A program made the translations under genes and the position numbers. Positions 22,428 to 33,781 of a DNA stretch of 64,000 nt are shown here, piece after piece; positions within the stretch are counted from its first letter, which is position 1, and each line of letters opens with the position of its first letter. Origin of the DNA: Culex pipiens pallens (taxonomy: Eukaryota > Arthropoda > Insecta > Diptera > Culicidae); contig NC_068938.1 of assembly GCF_016801865.2 (NCBI RefSeq), positions 1,674,001 to 1,738,000 of the forward strand, in the 5' to 3' direction. Below the pieces are notes generated by a model. That model ran no database searches and was not told the origin of the DNA. It saw nothing but the letters and a program-made list of their open reading frames with translations.

Positions 22428-25400
22428 ATGGGCTGCGGGTACCGTTTTACCCTGTTGGCCCTTTGCCTTGTTGGCTTGTGCGTTGCAGATGATGCTCGTA
22501 AGTTTTGAAGATTTGCTAGGAAGATCATGTTAACAGGATCGGAAAAGTGCAAGAATATGTTTGACATGATCGTATGTCAACGATCTTAAAAGTCCCAGCG
22601 ATCTCCTCTATCAGTGAAACGGAGACTGACCTCAACAACAACTATAATAGAGTGCTAACTGATAAGGAGTGTGTGATTTCTTTTAATAAACTAAATTATG
22701 CAGCACCTCCTCCCACGCAAATTCCACAAACTTTATGCAAAAGAAAAAAAAACAACTTTTTTTCCAGCCCCGGTCAAGGCGAGCACGGCGACATGGGCTG
22801 ATAAGCTGAAAAAGGATCTGTTGCTGAATTACGATCGCAATCTCCGGCCAACGCAGTACTACAATGTGACCAACATCGAGGTTAAGTAAGTGGTCAAGTA
22901 CAATGACTTCAAAGTCGGCTTAGCGAGACGTGGGAGAATGCTCCATGATTGAATGCGATTCCTTCTCTATTCTTCATTGCAGCATGGAAATCAGACACGT
23001 CGACATTGACGAGGACAATTCAATCTTCACCGTCAGCGGTTGGCTTAAAATGGTAAGATCATGACAAATTTAATTTCCTTGGAATTATGGAAATTAATTG
23101 AAAAGGTGCCCATTAATTTGTATACCCTGGTACCAAAGGAATGAAACGTTTAAAGTTTATCTGATGTTTTAAACAAAAACTATATCGATTGTTTTTTAGT
23201 GCTTATTTGCTTTAGAATTTGACCGTAAATTACTCTTGCCTTTGTATGATTAGAAACAAAAGTAAAATGGAATAACATTAGAGCGTCTAATTTCCCGTTC
23301 CGGAAAAAAATCCAGTGTTGAATTCTTTGGATAAAAAAAATATGAAAGAGCATAATTAGAGTTACTTCAATTCAATTTACTGTTGTCAAAGTTTTATTTT
23401 AGACAAACTTGATGTCTAATGCATTAAAAATGGGTCACACATCAAAAAAGTAGTAATCCAGCTGCATGTAAAAGGCCTGGTTGTAAAATATTTTTTCATT
23501 ATTTTATGAAATTCTATGTAATATTACACTCTGATATATGTAGCCCACCAGTATGGGAAACCTACTTGACCGAAATGTAAAGCTTATATATGCGTTTATC
23601 CTATCCATACTTCATCGGACTGATGGACGAGCGGGCTAAGGCGCCAGTCCTTACTGTTGGTGCTGGGTTTGAATCCCGTCGGTTGCAACTTTTTTTTTGT
23701 GTTAACAAAAGTTGTACATGCAGTGCGTAATATTCAGTGTCTTTTATGACGAAGGTGATGTGCATACGATTTTACCATTGGATTTTTTGCTGTGTAGATC
23801 TAACTAATTTGTTGAGCAACAGAAATTACAATTTTAAAGAATGATTCGTGTTATACCATTTGTAAAAAATGTATTAAACCATGACTAAATTGGAAGAACA
23901 CTTAATTGGTATTATTAAATACCTCAAAATTGATTGTGCAAGAAGAACTAGTTAAATTCATTTAATAGTTTTTGAGAAATTAAACTTTGAAACATATTTC
24001 AAAAACTTGCTCCAAATATTTGAAAACTGTGAGCAGTCGTGGCTGAATGGTTACGGTGTTCGCTTTGTGATCCTGAATGATCCTTGGTTCGATTCCCATC
24101 TGCACATTTTCAAATCAAAACAAACATTTGATATAGTCGAAAATAAATGTTTTTGTGCCTTTTCAAACATTGAGGTTTAATTGAAAATTTTGAAAATATT
24201 GATTGCAAATTTTACTTTACATCTTGGCAACACTGCCAAACAAATTTTTACCAACTTGTGCCATAGCTAAAAGATAGCATTTTTTGTCATCTAAAATATA
24301 TCCAAAATAATGAAAATTTTCAGGAAAGGTTGTTTAGTGCATTCCTTTTTTGTGTAAAAAGTCTTATTAAAAATGGGTTTTTTTAAGAGCCTAACTATTT
24401 TTCTCAGAAGTTTAAAAAAAACCTGGGTGTTTCTCTAAATTTTCACAAAATATTTCGCTATTTTTAAATTCTCGCTTACTTTTTCAAAAGGTCAAAACCC
24501 TTGGTGCACTGGTTTTTTTTAAGTCATCTAGAATTATTATTTGTTTATTTGGATAAAATGTCAAAAGAAGCCATTTTTGCAATGATAATGACAGATTTGG
24601 CTTCAGCAAATTTATAGATTTGAACACTTCGGAAAAAAGTTACACGAAAAAAATTCCGATTGCAAATTCAATTCGGTTTTAAAAAGGTTTTTTTTGACAA
24701 TTTCAACAGTATACCTCCTGAACCAGATTTTGCAAGATGGCTCAAAATATGTCTTTTTAGTCCCCTAAAACATATTAAAAAATACGTAGTTCAATTCATT
24801 TATGCCTCTTTAGTATAAAAATCAAGTCTAAAAATAGGATTTTTTCCGTGTACCTGTTTTGTCCGAAAATGTCCTAATCATAAGCTACAACTTTGCCCAA
24901 GACACTAACTCGATCCGAAAATTCCTTTGCAAGATACAGAATTTCATACATAAGCGGTATGCGCACTTCGGAAGGAACCTTTAAAAAAAATATCAAAGCA
25001 AGCCAGAGAGTGTGAAGAAAAGCTTGACCCCTTTTCTTGGGAGGTGCGTATTGGCCCTTAAAATGAAAAAAATCCCCAAAATAGTATCAAGACTTGAATG
25101 GAAGAAGTAATGATGCAAAATTATTTCCTCGCTATAGAAAAAGTACTAACACTTCCTTTTTTTTATTAACAGATGCAAACATTGAGTGTATCTCGCTTAC
25201 TCCGATTGACAATGACGTAAGGAATGAGGGAGATACACTACAAGTTAAGATTTGTTTATAGGTCCTCATAAAAAAAAAGTCCAGACACGTTTTTCAAGGT
25301 TCTAAATCAGGCCTGCCCAACCTTTTTGGCTAAATTTTCATATTTTTATCGTCAAAATTACAATTGCCCATTTTTTCATGGACTACTAGATTGGATCGGT

Positions 25401-28394
25401 TCTCAGATGACCAGTGAACATAAATTTGACAAACGTTTGAAAAAAATATTTCTGAAATTCGTTTTTATGTAAGTTTTAAGTAAAAAACTTGGTCCGGCGT
25501 AAAATGTAGATAAAAAAGACTTGTATAAATATTTTTTCAAACTTTTGGAAAAGTTATGTTCACCGGTCATCTGTGAACCGATTCCATCAAATAAACCATG
25601 AAAAAATAAAAAAATGTAATTTTGACGATCAAAAATTTGAAAATTGAGCCAAAAGGTTGGGCAGGTCTGTCTAAATAATATTTTATTCTTTTTGTAGTTA
25701 TTGGCAGTACCTGAAAAACAAATAAACAACTAAATATTTTTACAAAAGAAAAAATAATCAATTGTTGTCAACTTTATCAGCCACATTTTTTTATAAAGCG
25801 AATTATTTTTTTTTTCAAAAAAAATATATTTTTTTGCCATTTAAAAATACTCTTTGAGTAAATGTGCCATGTGTGAAAAGTGCACATCTCGTTTTTTTCA
25901 TTATGTTCGTATTTTTTTTAAGTAAACAGAGTTTCTCTAAACACTTTTATTGAAAGCGTACATAGTGTTTAGAGATTTTGGAAACGTCCACTGTGCCACG
26001 TAAGTGCATTTGATATTTTTGCAATCGAATGCATGACTAGCATGATTTTGAATGAAGCAGCAACCACAAAATTTTGGAGTGCCAGACAACTCTCTAATCA
26101 GCTTCGCCTATCTTGCAGCACTGGCAGGACCTTCGCCTCAAGTGGGAACCATCCGACTACGGTGGCCTTCGATCGTTCTACATCCCAAGCTACTACCTGT
26201 GGGATCCGGAAGTCAACATGCACTCGATCACGCTGGAAACGGCCGGCTCGCGATACGCCGGTATCAGCGATGTCCGGGTCGAGAGTTCCGGAATGCTCCA
26301 TTGCACGGTGCGATTATCGCAGAAGATCTTCTGTGAGATGAACTTCCAGCGTTGGCCGTTTGATACGCAGTTTTGTAACGTTTTGTTGGGGAAGTCGGTG
26401 TCGACGCACGAGGATCGAGCGCTGAAGCTGAACGGGTTGGGGCAGGACAGGAAGCAGTTCCGACCGATCACTGATAATCCGGCTTGGGAGGTTACGGATA
26501 TTTTGGTGGAGAGTTATGAGGATCCGATGGAGGAGGAAGGGCATAACTTTGAGGGATTGCAGTATGGGTTGGTGATCAAGCGGAAGGTTAGGATATTTTA
26601 TAGCACGATCTTGACCCCAGCGGTGATCTTCATTTTGATGACCTTGACCAGCTTTTGGTTGCCTCCGGGTGCTAACGAGAAGGTTTTGTTGAACTGCGTC
26701 ACGGCGACGTTGCTGTGCATATTTTTGCGGTATTTCACCATTCATCTTCCGCTTTTGGCTACCAGGACTCCACTAGTTGGTAAGATGGTAGATTCGTCAC
26801 GGTAGATCTTAACCTAACCTTCTTCTTTAAGTTTTGTTTTTCAGTCACAGTCTGTACCTAACAGCGATCAGCCTGATCTTGTCGGTTGTAGTTATCAACA
26901 TAGCTAAGTCCAGGCACCGCACACCGATTCATCCCTACTTAAAGTCATTCATTGCACTGCCAGGAGTTAGTATTCTGGTTTGGACTGGAAGTACTCCAAA
27001 GGTTTGCAACTTCTTCAATTTCTGAATCTTCTCGTAACAACACACGATATTTGTTTTCTTTGCAGTCCGTAACCGACGAGGAAGAGTGGACGGACGAGCT
27101 CAAGGTCGGATCTACAGCGCGGGAATCATGTTCTTCCGCCGACGAGGCATCCCAGGGACAGGGCGCCGATGTCCAGCACGAGTGGATCCAGCTCACGGTG
27201 GCCCTGGAACGAATCTTCTTCATCGCTTACGTGTTCATCTACAGTGTCATGGCCGCATGTTACTTAAATTGATTTGAGCAATAAATTAGATTGGCTTAGA
27301 AATTGCGCGTTATTTGATCATCTGAGTTCCTTAGGAGATCTCGGTGTGACAATCTGATTCATTTTCTTTCAGAAATGGAATGACGATAAGCTCAAGTGGA
27401 ATCCGGACGACTACGGTAAGCTGAACGTTATCCGTACCAATCCGGAGAGCGTTTGGAGACCGGATCTGGTCCTGTACAACAACGCCCGTCCCTCGGACAT
27501 TGAACACTATGGCATGACGAACGTGTTGATCTACAACACCGGCGAGGTCCTGTGGGTTCCTCCGACAGACTATCATGCAAATTGCAAGTTGAACCTTCGT
27601 TTTTGGCCGTTTGACCAGCAAACCTGCTTCGTCAAAATCGGATCGTGGACCTTCGACGGGTACAAACTGAACATAAGCGAATATGGAAAAGCAAAAGTTG
27701 ACATCGACGTGGACAATAACGAGTGGACCGTCGTCGATTTAGCCACCGAGATTCACACCACGACTTACGAATGCTGTCCGGAACCGTACATGGACATCCG
27801 GTACAATGTCACAATGCAACGCCAGTCCTCAACCCACAGAGCGATCGTCATTAGTCCAGCCTTCGTGATCATGCTGCTTGCTCTGTCGGTATTCTGGTTA
27901 CCCCCGAATTGCGGCGAGAAGATCGTCCTCAACGGCATAATCGCACTGATCGTGACCGTATTCCTGATCTACTTCGCTACGCAACTGCCAGCAATGTCCG
28001 GAAACACCCCGCTAATCGGTACGATCACGCATGATCACCCCAGGATCACCCATTAACCAAGATTTCTTTCTTCCTAGTGACCTTCTTCAGCACCACCCTG
28101 TACCTGGTGGCGTTCGGGACGATCCTGTCGGTGATCGTGCTCAGAATGAGCCGCACCAAGCATGCCGATCCGGTTCCGCACGTTTTCAAAAAGCAACTCG
28201 ACGGATGTCTGGGATCGGTGCTCGGCGTTGGCAGTGGATCGTTGTCCTCGATCGAGGACAAGGAAGCCGCTGCCGGCGAGATTGGAGACGCCAAGCAACG
28301 GGACTGGTGTCGGCTGGCTGGGTGTATCGATCGGCTGGCGTTTGTTGTTTATCTTGTGATCTTTATCATTTCGGCCGTCTATCACAGTCTGTGA
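22428..28394 (+). CDS. Divergent nicotinic acetylcholine receptor subunit, gene B
   Basis: Five exons: 22428-22497, 22768-22885, 22983-23052, 27373-28018 and 28078-28394. They give 406 aa and are closest to gene A throughout. The signal peptide ends near GLCVA. The ligand-binding domain follows with WRPDLVLYNN, a Cys-loop with WPFDQQ, and the vicinal pair in YECCPEPY. M1-M2 has NCGEK before M2, M3 begins VTFFSTTLYL, and M4 ends HSL. The gene A intron between the Cys-loop and loop C is absent here and in gene C. Intron 3 is 4.3 kb and encloses another receptor module (26119-27272). That module also splices in frame to exon 3, so the gene may have two alternative 3' ends. The model with the 27373 module is preferred because that module is the direct homologue of the gene A 3' half. 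Confidence 0.87.
23618..23698 (+). mobile_element. tRNA-derived SINE head
   Basis: An A-box-like stretch GACGAGCGGGCTAAGG and a B-box GGGTTTGAATCCC are followed by a run of nine T (about 23690-23698), a pol III terminator. The acceptor stem does not pair well, so a functional tRNA is unlikely. Confidence 0.55.
24033..24105 (+). mobile_element. tRNA-like SINE or tRNA pseudogene
   Basis: A-box TGGCTGAATGG and a perfect-looking B-box GGTTCGATTCC sit between GCAG and CTGC ends. The anticodon stem does not pair, so it is not called as a tRNA. Confidence 0.5.
25309..25670. mobile_element. Small foldback element
   Basis: GCCTGCCCAACCTTTTTGGC on the left is mirrored by GCCAAAAGGTTGGGCAGG on the right. 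Internal arms (GATGACCAGTGAACATAA and its inverse) flank a centre near 25490. The minus-strand frame at 25403-25729 lies within it and is not a gene. Confidence 0.75.
26119..27272 (+). CDS. Nested receptor module, non-alpha Cys-loop subunit type (5' exons not seen)
   Basis: Three exons: 26119-26779, 26832-27001 and 27066-27272, then AATAAA near 27281. It starts in phase 0 with HWQDLRLKWEPSDYGG, the same junction as exon 4 of the neighbouring genes. It contains a Cys-loop with 13 intervening residues (RWPFDTQ inside), LWDPEV at loop A, and no vicinal cysteines at loop C, where an acidic stretch (EDPMEEEG) lies instead. M1 ends FWLPPGANEK (Glu before M2, cation type), M3 is near FFSHSLYLTA and M4 near the C-terminus. 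No signal peptide, first exons or promoter were found. Spliced to gene B exons 1-3 it gives a continuous 431-aa reading frame. It could be an alternative 3' module of gene B, or the remnant of a gene whose 5' end was lost. Confidence 0.75.
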
Positions 28395-28715
28395 GGACCG
28401 ATTTTGTTTTAGATGATTACAAAAAACCTTTAAAATTGGTTGAAATAAACATGTATGCTTGTTACTGCTTCTGGATTCATTGTATATCACAGATCACTGC
28501 ACTATTCGTGTGTATGCAACGAATTCAATGTCTGTCGGCCGGGTAAGAAGTTATGAAAAAGTTAAAGAACGATTTCTGGCGTCTGGCACCGCCCAAACAT
28601 AGAGATCACTTCACAGTTCTAAAAATAGAATCTTCTTCGGAGATCTCGTCCAGCTTGGCTTCAATCAACAACTCAATGAAGTCTTTGACAAAATAATTCC
28701 GTACCATAACAGAAT

Positions 28716-28753
28716 TATAAAAGATCGTTCCGCGAGCAGAGTGAGCTTCATTG
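28716..28753 (+). promoter_or_regulatory. Core promoter of receptor gene C (TATA + Inr)
   Basis: TATAAAA is at 28716-28722, with an initiator-like TTCATTG whose A is at 28750. That is again 34 nt from the first T of the TATA box, although the flanking sequence has diverged from genes A and B. Confidence 0.6.
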
Positions 28754-28793
28754 CGCGATTAGAACTCGAGTGGAGTGGAAGTTTGTTCTCAAG

Positions 28794-30259
28794 ATGCGAT
28801 TCGAACTTATTTTAACGGGTTTTGTTAGTTACTTAGCTGGTTTATGTGCTGCAGAAGATGGTAAGCTAGTTGTATATTTTAAAATTGAAAAGTGAAGATC
28901 GATTTTCCTCAACTATCAACACAGTTCAACCTGGAAAGATGACTTGGGCTGATAAGCTTAAAAAGGATCTGTTCGTGAACTACGATCGGACTAACCGGCC
29001 AACGCAGCACTACAATGTGACTAACCTTATAGTTGGGTGAGAACTCATCTCAACATATCGGTTTAAGTAGATTTTACGAAATTCGTTTTGCAGAATGTCC
29101 GTCAGATACATTAGCATCGACGAAGCGGCTTCAATATTCACCGTCAGCAACTGGATGAATTTGGTAAAACCTAATGTTTAAAGAAATTGATAAATTATAC
29201 CTAACAGAATTGCATCCCCAGCAATGGATAGATGAAAAGCTACAATGGAATCCCGAAGATTACGGTGATCTCAAAATCATTCGAACTAGTGCGGAAAGCA
29301 TCTGGAAGCCGGATCTTCTTTTGTACAATAACGCCAGAACTTCAAACATTGATCACTTTGGCTTGACGGACGTATTGATTTACAACGATGGAAAAATCTT
29401 GTGGGTTCCTCCAACTGATTTTCATACCTTCTGTCGGCTGAACCTTCGTCTGTGGCCGTTTGATCAGCAGACTTGTCACGTCAAGCTTGGATCGTGGGTT
29501 CACGACGCGTTGAGCCTTAATCTTACCTTGAATGGAAAACCCGGGGTTGACACAACTGATGATGAAAGCGACGTTTGGACTGTTCAAAACATAACCGTTA
29601 AACACAACACGATCACTTACGAATGCTGTCCCGAGCCCTACGTTGATATCGAGTACTTTTTCACCGTTAAAAGAAATTCTTCTAGTTACGTAGTCGTTGT
29701 GAGTCCAATCATACTGATCTTACTATTGACACTGTCCGTATTTTGGTTACCTCCTCACTGCCCTGAAAAGATCGTGCTCAACGGAGTCATCCTGATGATC
29801 GCGACAGCACTTTTGATCTTCTTTTCCATTCAGCTACCCTTCCGGTATGGAAACACCCCTCTAGTTGGTAAGAACCACTCAACATCCTACCAAAAAAGAA
29901 AACTAAAAATACTAACATTCCCACCCATTTCAGTGATCTTCACCATTACCACGTTGTTCCTGACCGCCTTCGGAGCAACCCTATCCGCGATCGTGATCAA
30001 AATTTGTCGAATCAAGCACACCCGACCGGTTCCACGACTGCTCAGAAGATCGCTACTGGAAGGGCGTTTGGAATCGATGCTGGAACTGGGTTGCACTTTA
30101 CTGCCGCCGTACGAGGATAAGGAAATCGAAGGAAATCAGGACGAGATGGGAGACGTCGCGATACGGGATTGGTGTCGGTTGGCTGGATTGCTGGATAGGG
30201 GCATGTTTGCGAGTTATCTTGTGATGTTTTGCATCGCGTTTGTGTGGTGTGTTGTTTAG
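28794..30259 (+). CDS. Divergent nicotinic acetylcholine receptor subunit, gene C
   Basis: Five exons: 28794-28860, 28925-29036, 29094-29163, 29222-29867 and 29934-30259. They give 406 aa. Exon phases match genes A and B. Signal peptide MRFELILTGFVSYLAGLCAA; ligand-binding domain with WKPDLLLYNN; Cys-loop with WPFDQQ; YECCPEPY at loop C. CPEK precedes M2 where genes A and B have CGEK. M3 and M4 are intact, joined by a loop with an acidic stretch. It is the most diverged of the three. It begins about 400 nt after the gene B stop, consistent with tandem duplication. Intron 4 (29868-29933, 66 nt) is in frame without a stop, so its retention would insert 22 residues between M2 and M3. Confidence 0.9.
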
Positions 30260-30432
30260 TTGAGATCAAAATTTCAAGCTCAATGATAAGAATTTAAATT
30301 TTGTGATGCAAAATTTGATTAATGTACTACTATTATGCGCGCTGCACCAAACCGCATCACTTCCGTTGCGCGAAAAAATCTATTTCACCGAACAAAAATG
30401 TGGTGGTTTGTCGTTAGCGTGTACATCAGCTT

Positions 30433-31535
30433 CACGCAGAAAAATGAGGCCTATTTGAATCAACAAAATATTTTGTTGTTTCAAGTTAACGATTTTTTGT
30501 TGAAATAAATCTCAAAACCAATTGAAACAACTCTAAATTTAGAGTTGAATTTACTCTGTGTTTTTTGTCAATCCCTTTTGGAAATATTAACAAAATTATT
30601 GCGTTGATTCTACCATGAACGACGTTGAATCAACTTTAATGTGTTATTTTGATTTAAATGAAGTTAATTGCTATTCACACGTGTTGCTATCTGTCAAAAT
30701 GTTCAGTTTTCCTGATTTTGATCAGTTCGTCTAATTCGTGCCGTGCGACAATTACGTTCGTGTTATTTGATCCATGTATTACGCATGCCGTGAGCGAAGT
30801 TTTACGTGAGAAGTTAGTGCGCGGAATTCGGGGTGATTTGATCGCCACCCATCTAAGCCAACTCATCATCGACAAGCGGAAGCTGCCACCAAGTTTAGCA
30901 CACTTCACAAAATTCCCCAACATATCAACCCTCTACGGAACATGACCGGTAAGCTCTTGTTATTTTACTTCAAATGCCCCGTTATAATGCTTTTCTCACT
31001 CTTGCAGACCTCTGCAGAAAACAACGTAACCTCGATCCACCGGGGACGCCAATGGCAACATGGCCAATTCAACATGGAAGGCAATTTCACCAACTCGTTG
31101 TTTCATCAGACGGTGGCGGAGGCAAGGACACAAGGTGCGGTTCAGCAGTACTCGGACAGAACAAGGGGCCACACTCAAAGTAGCAGATTTAAATATATTT
31201 TTCCAATAAAAAATGCTAATATCGATGAATAATGCTTTTTTTTATTTCAATTCGACATTTTGTTAATTCAATTGATAGACTATCCTTATTTTGAAAAAAA
31301 AATATGGGTTGCATCAACAAAAAATCGACGTTGTTTCAACAAAAATCTGATTTGAACCTGCTTCTGTCAAATTTCGATCAACAAAGATCTGCTTAGACTC
31401 AACAAAATACCACGATTCGAAACAACAAAATTTGAGTGTTGATCCAATGCAAACATTTTGTTGATTATATTCAACAAAATATTTTGTTGAATCAAACCTC
31501 GTACAGGCTGATTCTACAAAACATTTTTCTGCGTG
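30433..31535. mobile_element. TIR-bounded element with non-repetitive cargo
   Basis: The ends CACGCAGAAAAATG (30433-30446) and CATTTTTCTGCGTG (31522-31535) are exact inverted repeats. Both are followed inward by the palindrome CAACAAAATATTTTGTTG. The interior (about 30650-31215) is GC-richer and looks transcribed on the plus strand: open frame 30658-30945, a clean intron 30949-31008 (GTAAGC to TTGCAG), a continuing frame to a TAG near 31183, and AATAAA near 31205. I recognise no protein family. It may be a DNA transposon carrying a captured gene fragment. Confidence 0.55.
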
Positions 31536-33000
31536 CACTCAAAATGCAATACCACTCTATTAGGCACTTTAGTTGCGCTCGTATTTTGATTTTTGTCTGC
31601 TTTCACAATATGAAAATACAAACAATAGCCATTAAAATGGTCTGATACAATTTACACTTTGCTATGATTTATACACATAAATCTAAAAATAATATAATAT
31701 TTATAAGCAGAAAATAAATCAGTTACGTAAACGATTATTATAAACCAGCTGTTAATTTACGATTGTATTATTATTACTTTTAAATTTTCGAATCTGGGAT
31801 TTTTGTTTATTGATTTCAGCAATTTTAAATTATTAAGTGTCGTTTTAAATATAAAAATTCATGATTTTTTAAATTTTAAAATCATTAAATTTAAAAATTA
31901 TTGAATTTGTTAATTTATCCTAATCTAAAATGCATTTTAAAACACTTTTTTTTCAATGTTAAGACTGTACACAGCAAATTCTGATGGTTTTCAGTTAATA
32001 TTTACTGAAAATTGCATAACTGAAATTTTCAGTTAGTATTTCGCTGAACATCAGTTAAAATTTGTATGGAGCTGTCAAAGTTTGCTGAAATTTCAGCAAG
32101 TTTTCATTTACTGAAAATTTCAGTAGTGCAGATTTCAGTAAATTTAACTGAATTCAGTAATGAGAAAATGGTGTGTAGCTTGTTATTTCAATATTTATTT
32201 TTTTGTCTTCCCTTCCCCTCGATTCCGGCCAGAGCTGTAGGAAAAAACATTGAAAAACATTTGCAGCGGCCTTACAGAATTTTAAATTTTTTTGAGTGTT
32301 TTTAGAACCGCCTTGAGTCAAAGGTATTCAGAAACACCCAAAAAGCAAAACAAAAATGTTTTGGTTATAGGGCCTCTTAGAAAGAAAAAACTCTAGAATT
32401 GGGTCCTAAAATGAAGCTTAGATTGCTGATATTATTGTTTACAGCGATAAAGCTTATTTTTCTGAGTACAATGACCCTTTGTACGACCACAAAGAGTTTA
32501 AAATGGATTTTTAAATCAATTTGGAAAAATTAACCACGACCGCGTTCTTGACAGAAAAGTTCGTACTTGACAGCTCGTTCCAAGGGGACCATAGTTGATC
32601 CATCGAAAAAATGTTGTCTTGTCAATATTTTTTTTGCATTTTAATGAAAAAAAAAAATGATCAGAAATGGTTTTTAATCGTGTTTTTTACCGTTGTACAT
32701 AAAAAATGACCTAGGGTTTTAGTACCCAATTGTATATATTATTCTTGGAACAATAGTTTTTTTCTTAATTTCTGAATTACTAAAATTTTAAATCAAGATT
32801 ATATTTTCTGCATAGGAAACCCATGACCCATAGGTTGTTTTAAAAATTTACTCTATGAATTTGTTAATTTTCAAATTGAAAGCTAACGGATTGAGGGTTA
32901 ACGAGGGGTGCGCCTTGTCGAATGAAAATTTTCACCTTCTCATTTTGACGTTTTCCCCTCCTCCACCCGCACACGCACGTGACAATCTTTTACGATTCAA
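31536..33000. other. Intergenic, AT-rich
   Basis: No gene recognised. Contents include a small element rich in TCAGTTAATATTTACTGAAA motifs (about 31972-32175) and one copy of the TGACTCAAGG hairpin family (32285-32350). Confidence 0.5.
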
Positions 33001-33187
33001 AACATTACCAAACATTGTGCAGCTGTGTGCGTGTGTCATTGTGAATCATCACGTCATTCATCAAAAAGTAGTCCAGATCCCGTTGGTTGGTTCGTGTGTC
33101 GTTCAGTTAGCTTTCCCAGCTCGGTTGCTTGGATCGAGTGTTAACATCAAAACAATAGACACTTTGAAGTGGCCACCCAGTTCGCGG

Positions 33188-33202
33188 ATGGCAAAAATTT
33201 GA
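33188..33202 (+). promoter_or_regulatory. Four-codon upstream ORF before the CEBPZOS-like start
   Basis: ATG GCA AAA ATT TGA ends 8 nt before the CEBPZOS-like ATG at 33211. It lies in the presumed 5' leader and could throttle or prime reinitiation on this compact multi-frame transcript. Confidence 0.4.
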
Positions 33203-33210
33203 CTAAAGTG

Positions 33211-33551
33211 ATGCTCCAGAAGAACTCCCGTCCGGGCTACAAACGCGTCATCAAGAACACGGCCAAATTTTTGATCGTCGCCGAAGCGATCGCATTCGCC
33301 GCCACCTACGCGGGTTGGTACCGCCTCAACACCAGTCGTGGTAGGTTCCTCCCTGGCGGATGTTTTGGGGTGGGATTTTGATTTTTGGTTTGTTTTCTTT
33401 TCGATGCGCAGAAACCCGCCATTACGTAAAAGAGAACTTCCCGAGCATTCTGGAAAGTTACTACCAGGTGGGCGAATTTATTAGTGGGGACAAGGCGATT
33501 CGGAACCACGACGAGCTTATCTGGAAGCAGGAGCAGGAAGCGAGACGATGA
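33211..33551 (+). CDS. CEBPZOS-like small mitochondrial membrane protein
   Basis: Two exons (33211-33340 and 33412-33551) encode 89 aa. A basic N-terminus (NSRPGYKRVIKN) leads into one hydrophobic helix (FLIVAEAIAFAATYAGWY). The downstream motif NTSRETRHYVKENFPSILESYY aligns with the HTS-DFR-KYPFILEVYY part of human CEBPZOS. That family is a single-pass, probably mitochondrial, protein of about 80 residues. The start is set by an in-frame stop at 33162; the first ATG after it is 33211. The stop codon overlaps the next ATG (ATGA at 33548-33551), which suggests translation of both frames from one mRNA. Confidence 0.75.
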
Positions 33552-33766
33552 ATATTTTTGTCAAGTCGGCAATCTATCTGACCGGATTTGGCGCTTTGAG
33601 TTGGGTTCTGCTCGAAGTGACGACGCCCAGTAAGGAAAAGTTGGAGGAGATTAAGCGGCAGCAGGGAGTTGCGTTGAGTGAGAGTAAGAGCCAGAAGGCG
33701 TTGTTTTTGAAGACCCTGAAGGAGGCCAGCGAAGGCAAGGATCCGTTGAAGAAGAAGACCGAATAG
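33548..33766 (+). CDS. UQCC3-like complex III assembly factor
   Basis: A 72-aa frame within the same exon as the end of the CEBPZOS-like frame. An N-terminal hydrophobic helix (SAIYLTGFGALSWVLLEV) is followed by TTPSKEKLEEIKRQQ and ALFLKTLKEAS. That is the VTPGE-x-x-KxE then LLATLQEA pattern of UQCC3, an inner-membrane assembly factor for cytochrome bc1. Length and layout fit the family. It has no promoter or leader of its own: its ATG overlaps the upstream stop by four bases and its own stop lies 15 nt before the TBCC ATG. Assignment rests on a short motif match. Confidence 0.68.
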   Translation: MNIFVKSAIYLTGFGALSWVLLEVTTPSKEKLEEIKRQQGVALSESKSQKALFLKTLKEASEGKDPLKKKTE

Positions 33767-33781
33767 AGGGAGAGCAGCGCG

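Larger units (their letters stand above)
23053..26118. other. Gene B intron 3, upstream of the inner module
   Basis: I looked for the three short first exons that an independent inner gene would need (signal peptide, TWADKLKKDL-like and NVT-like segments) and found none. The interval holds a Leu-tRNA-like unit (23618-23698), a second tRNA-like unit (24033-24105), relics of the 18430 foldback family, a relic of the 43161 MITE (25176-25275) and a foldback at 25309-25670. Confidence 0.55.

Noticed and set aside
24033..24105. Functional tRNA gene
   Set aside because: A and B boxes are present but the anticodon stem does not pair; SINE or pseudogene preferred.
33169..33210. GTG-initiated extension of the CEBPZOS-like frame
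   Set aside because: Non-ATG start without support; the first in-frame ATG after the upstream stop is 33211.
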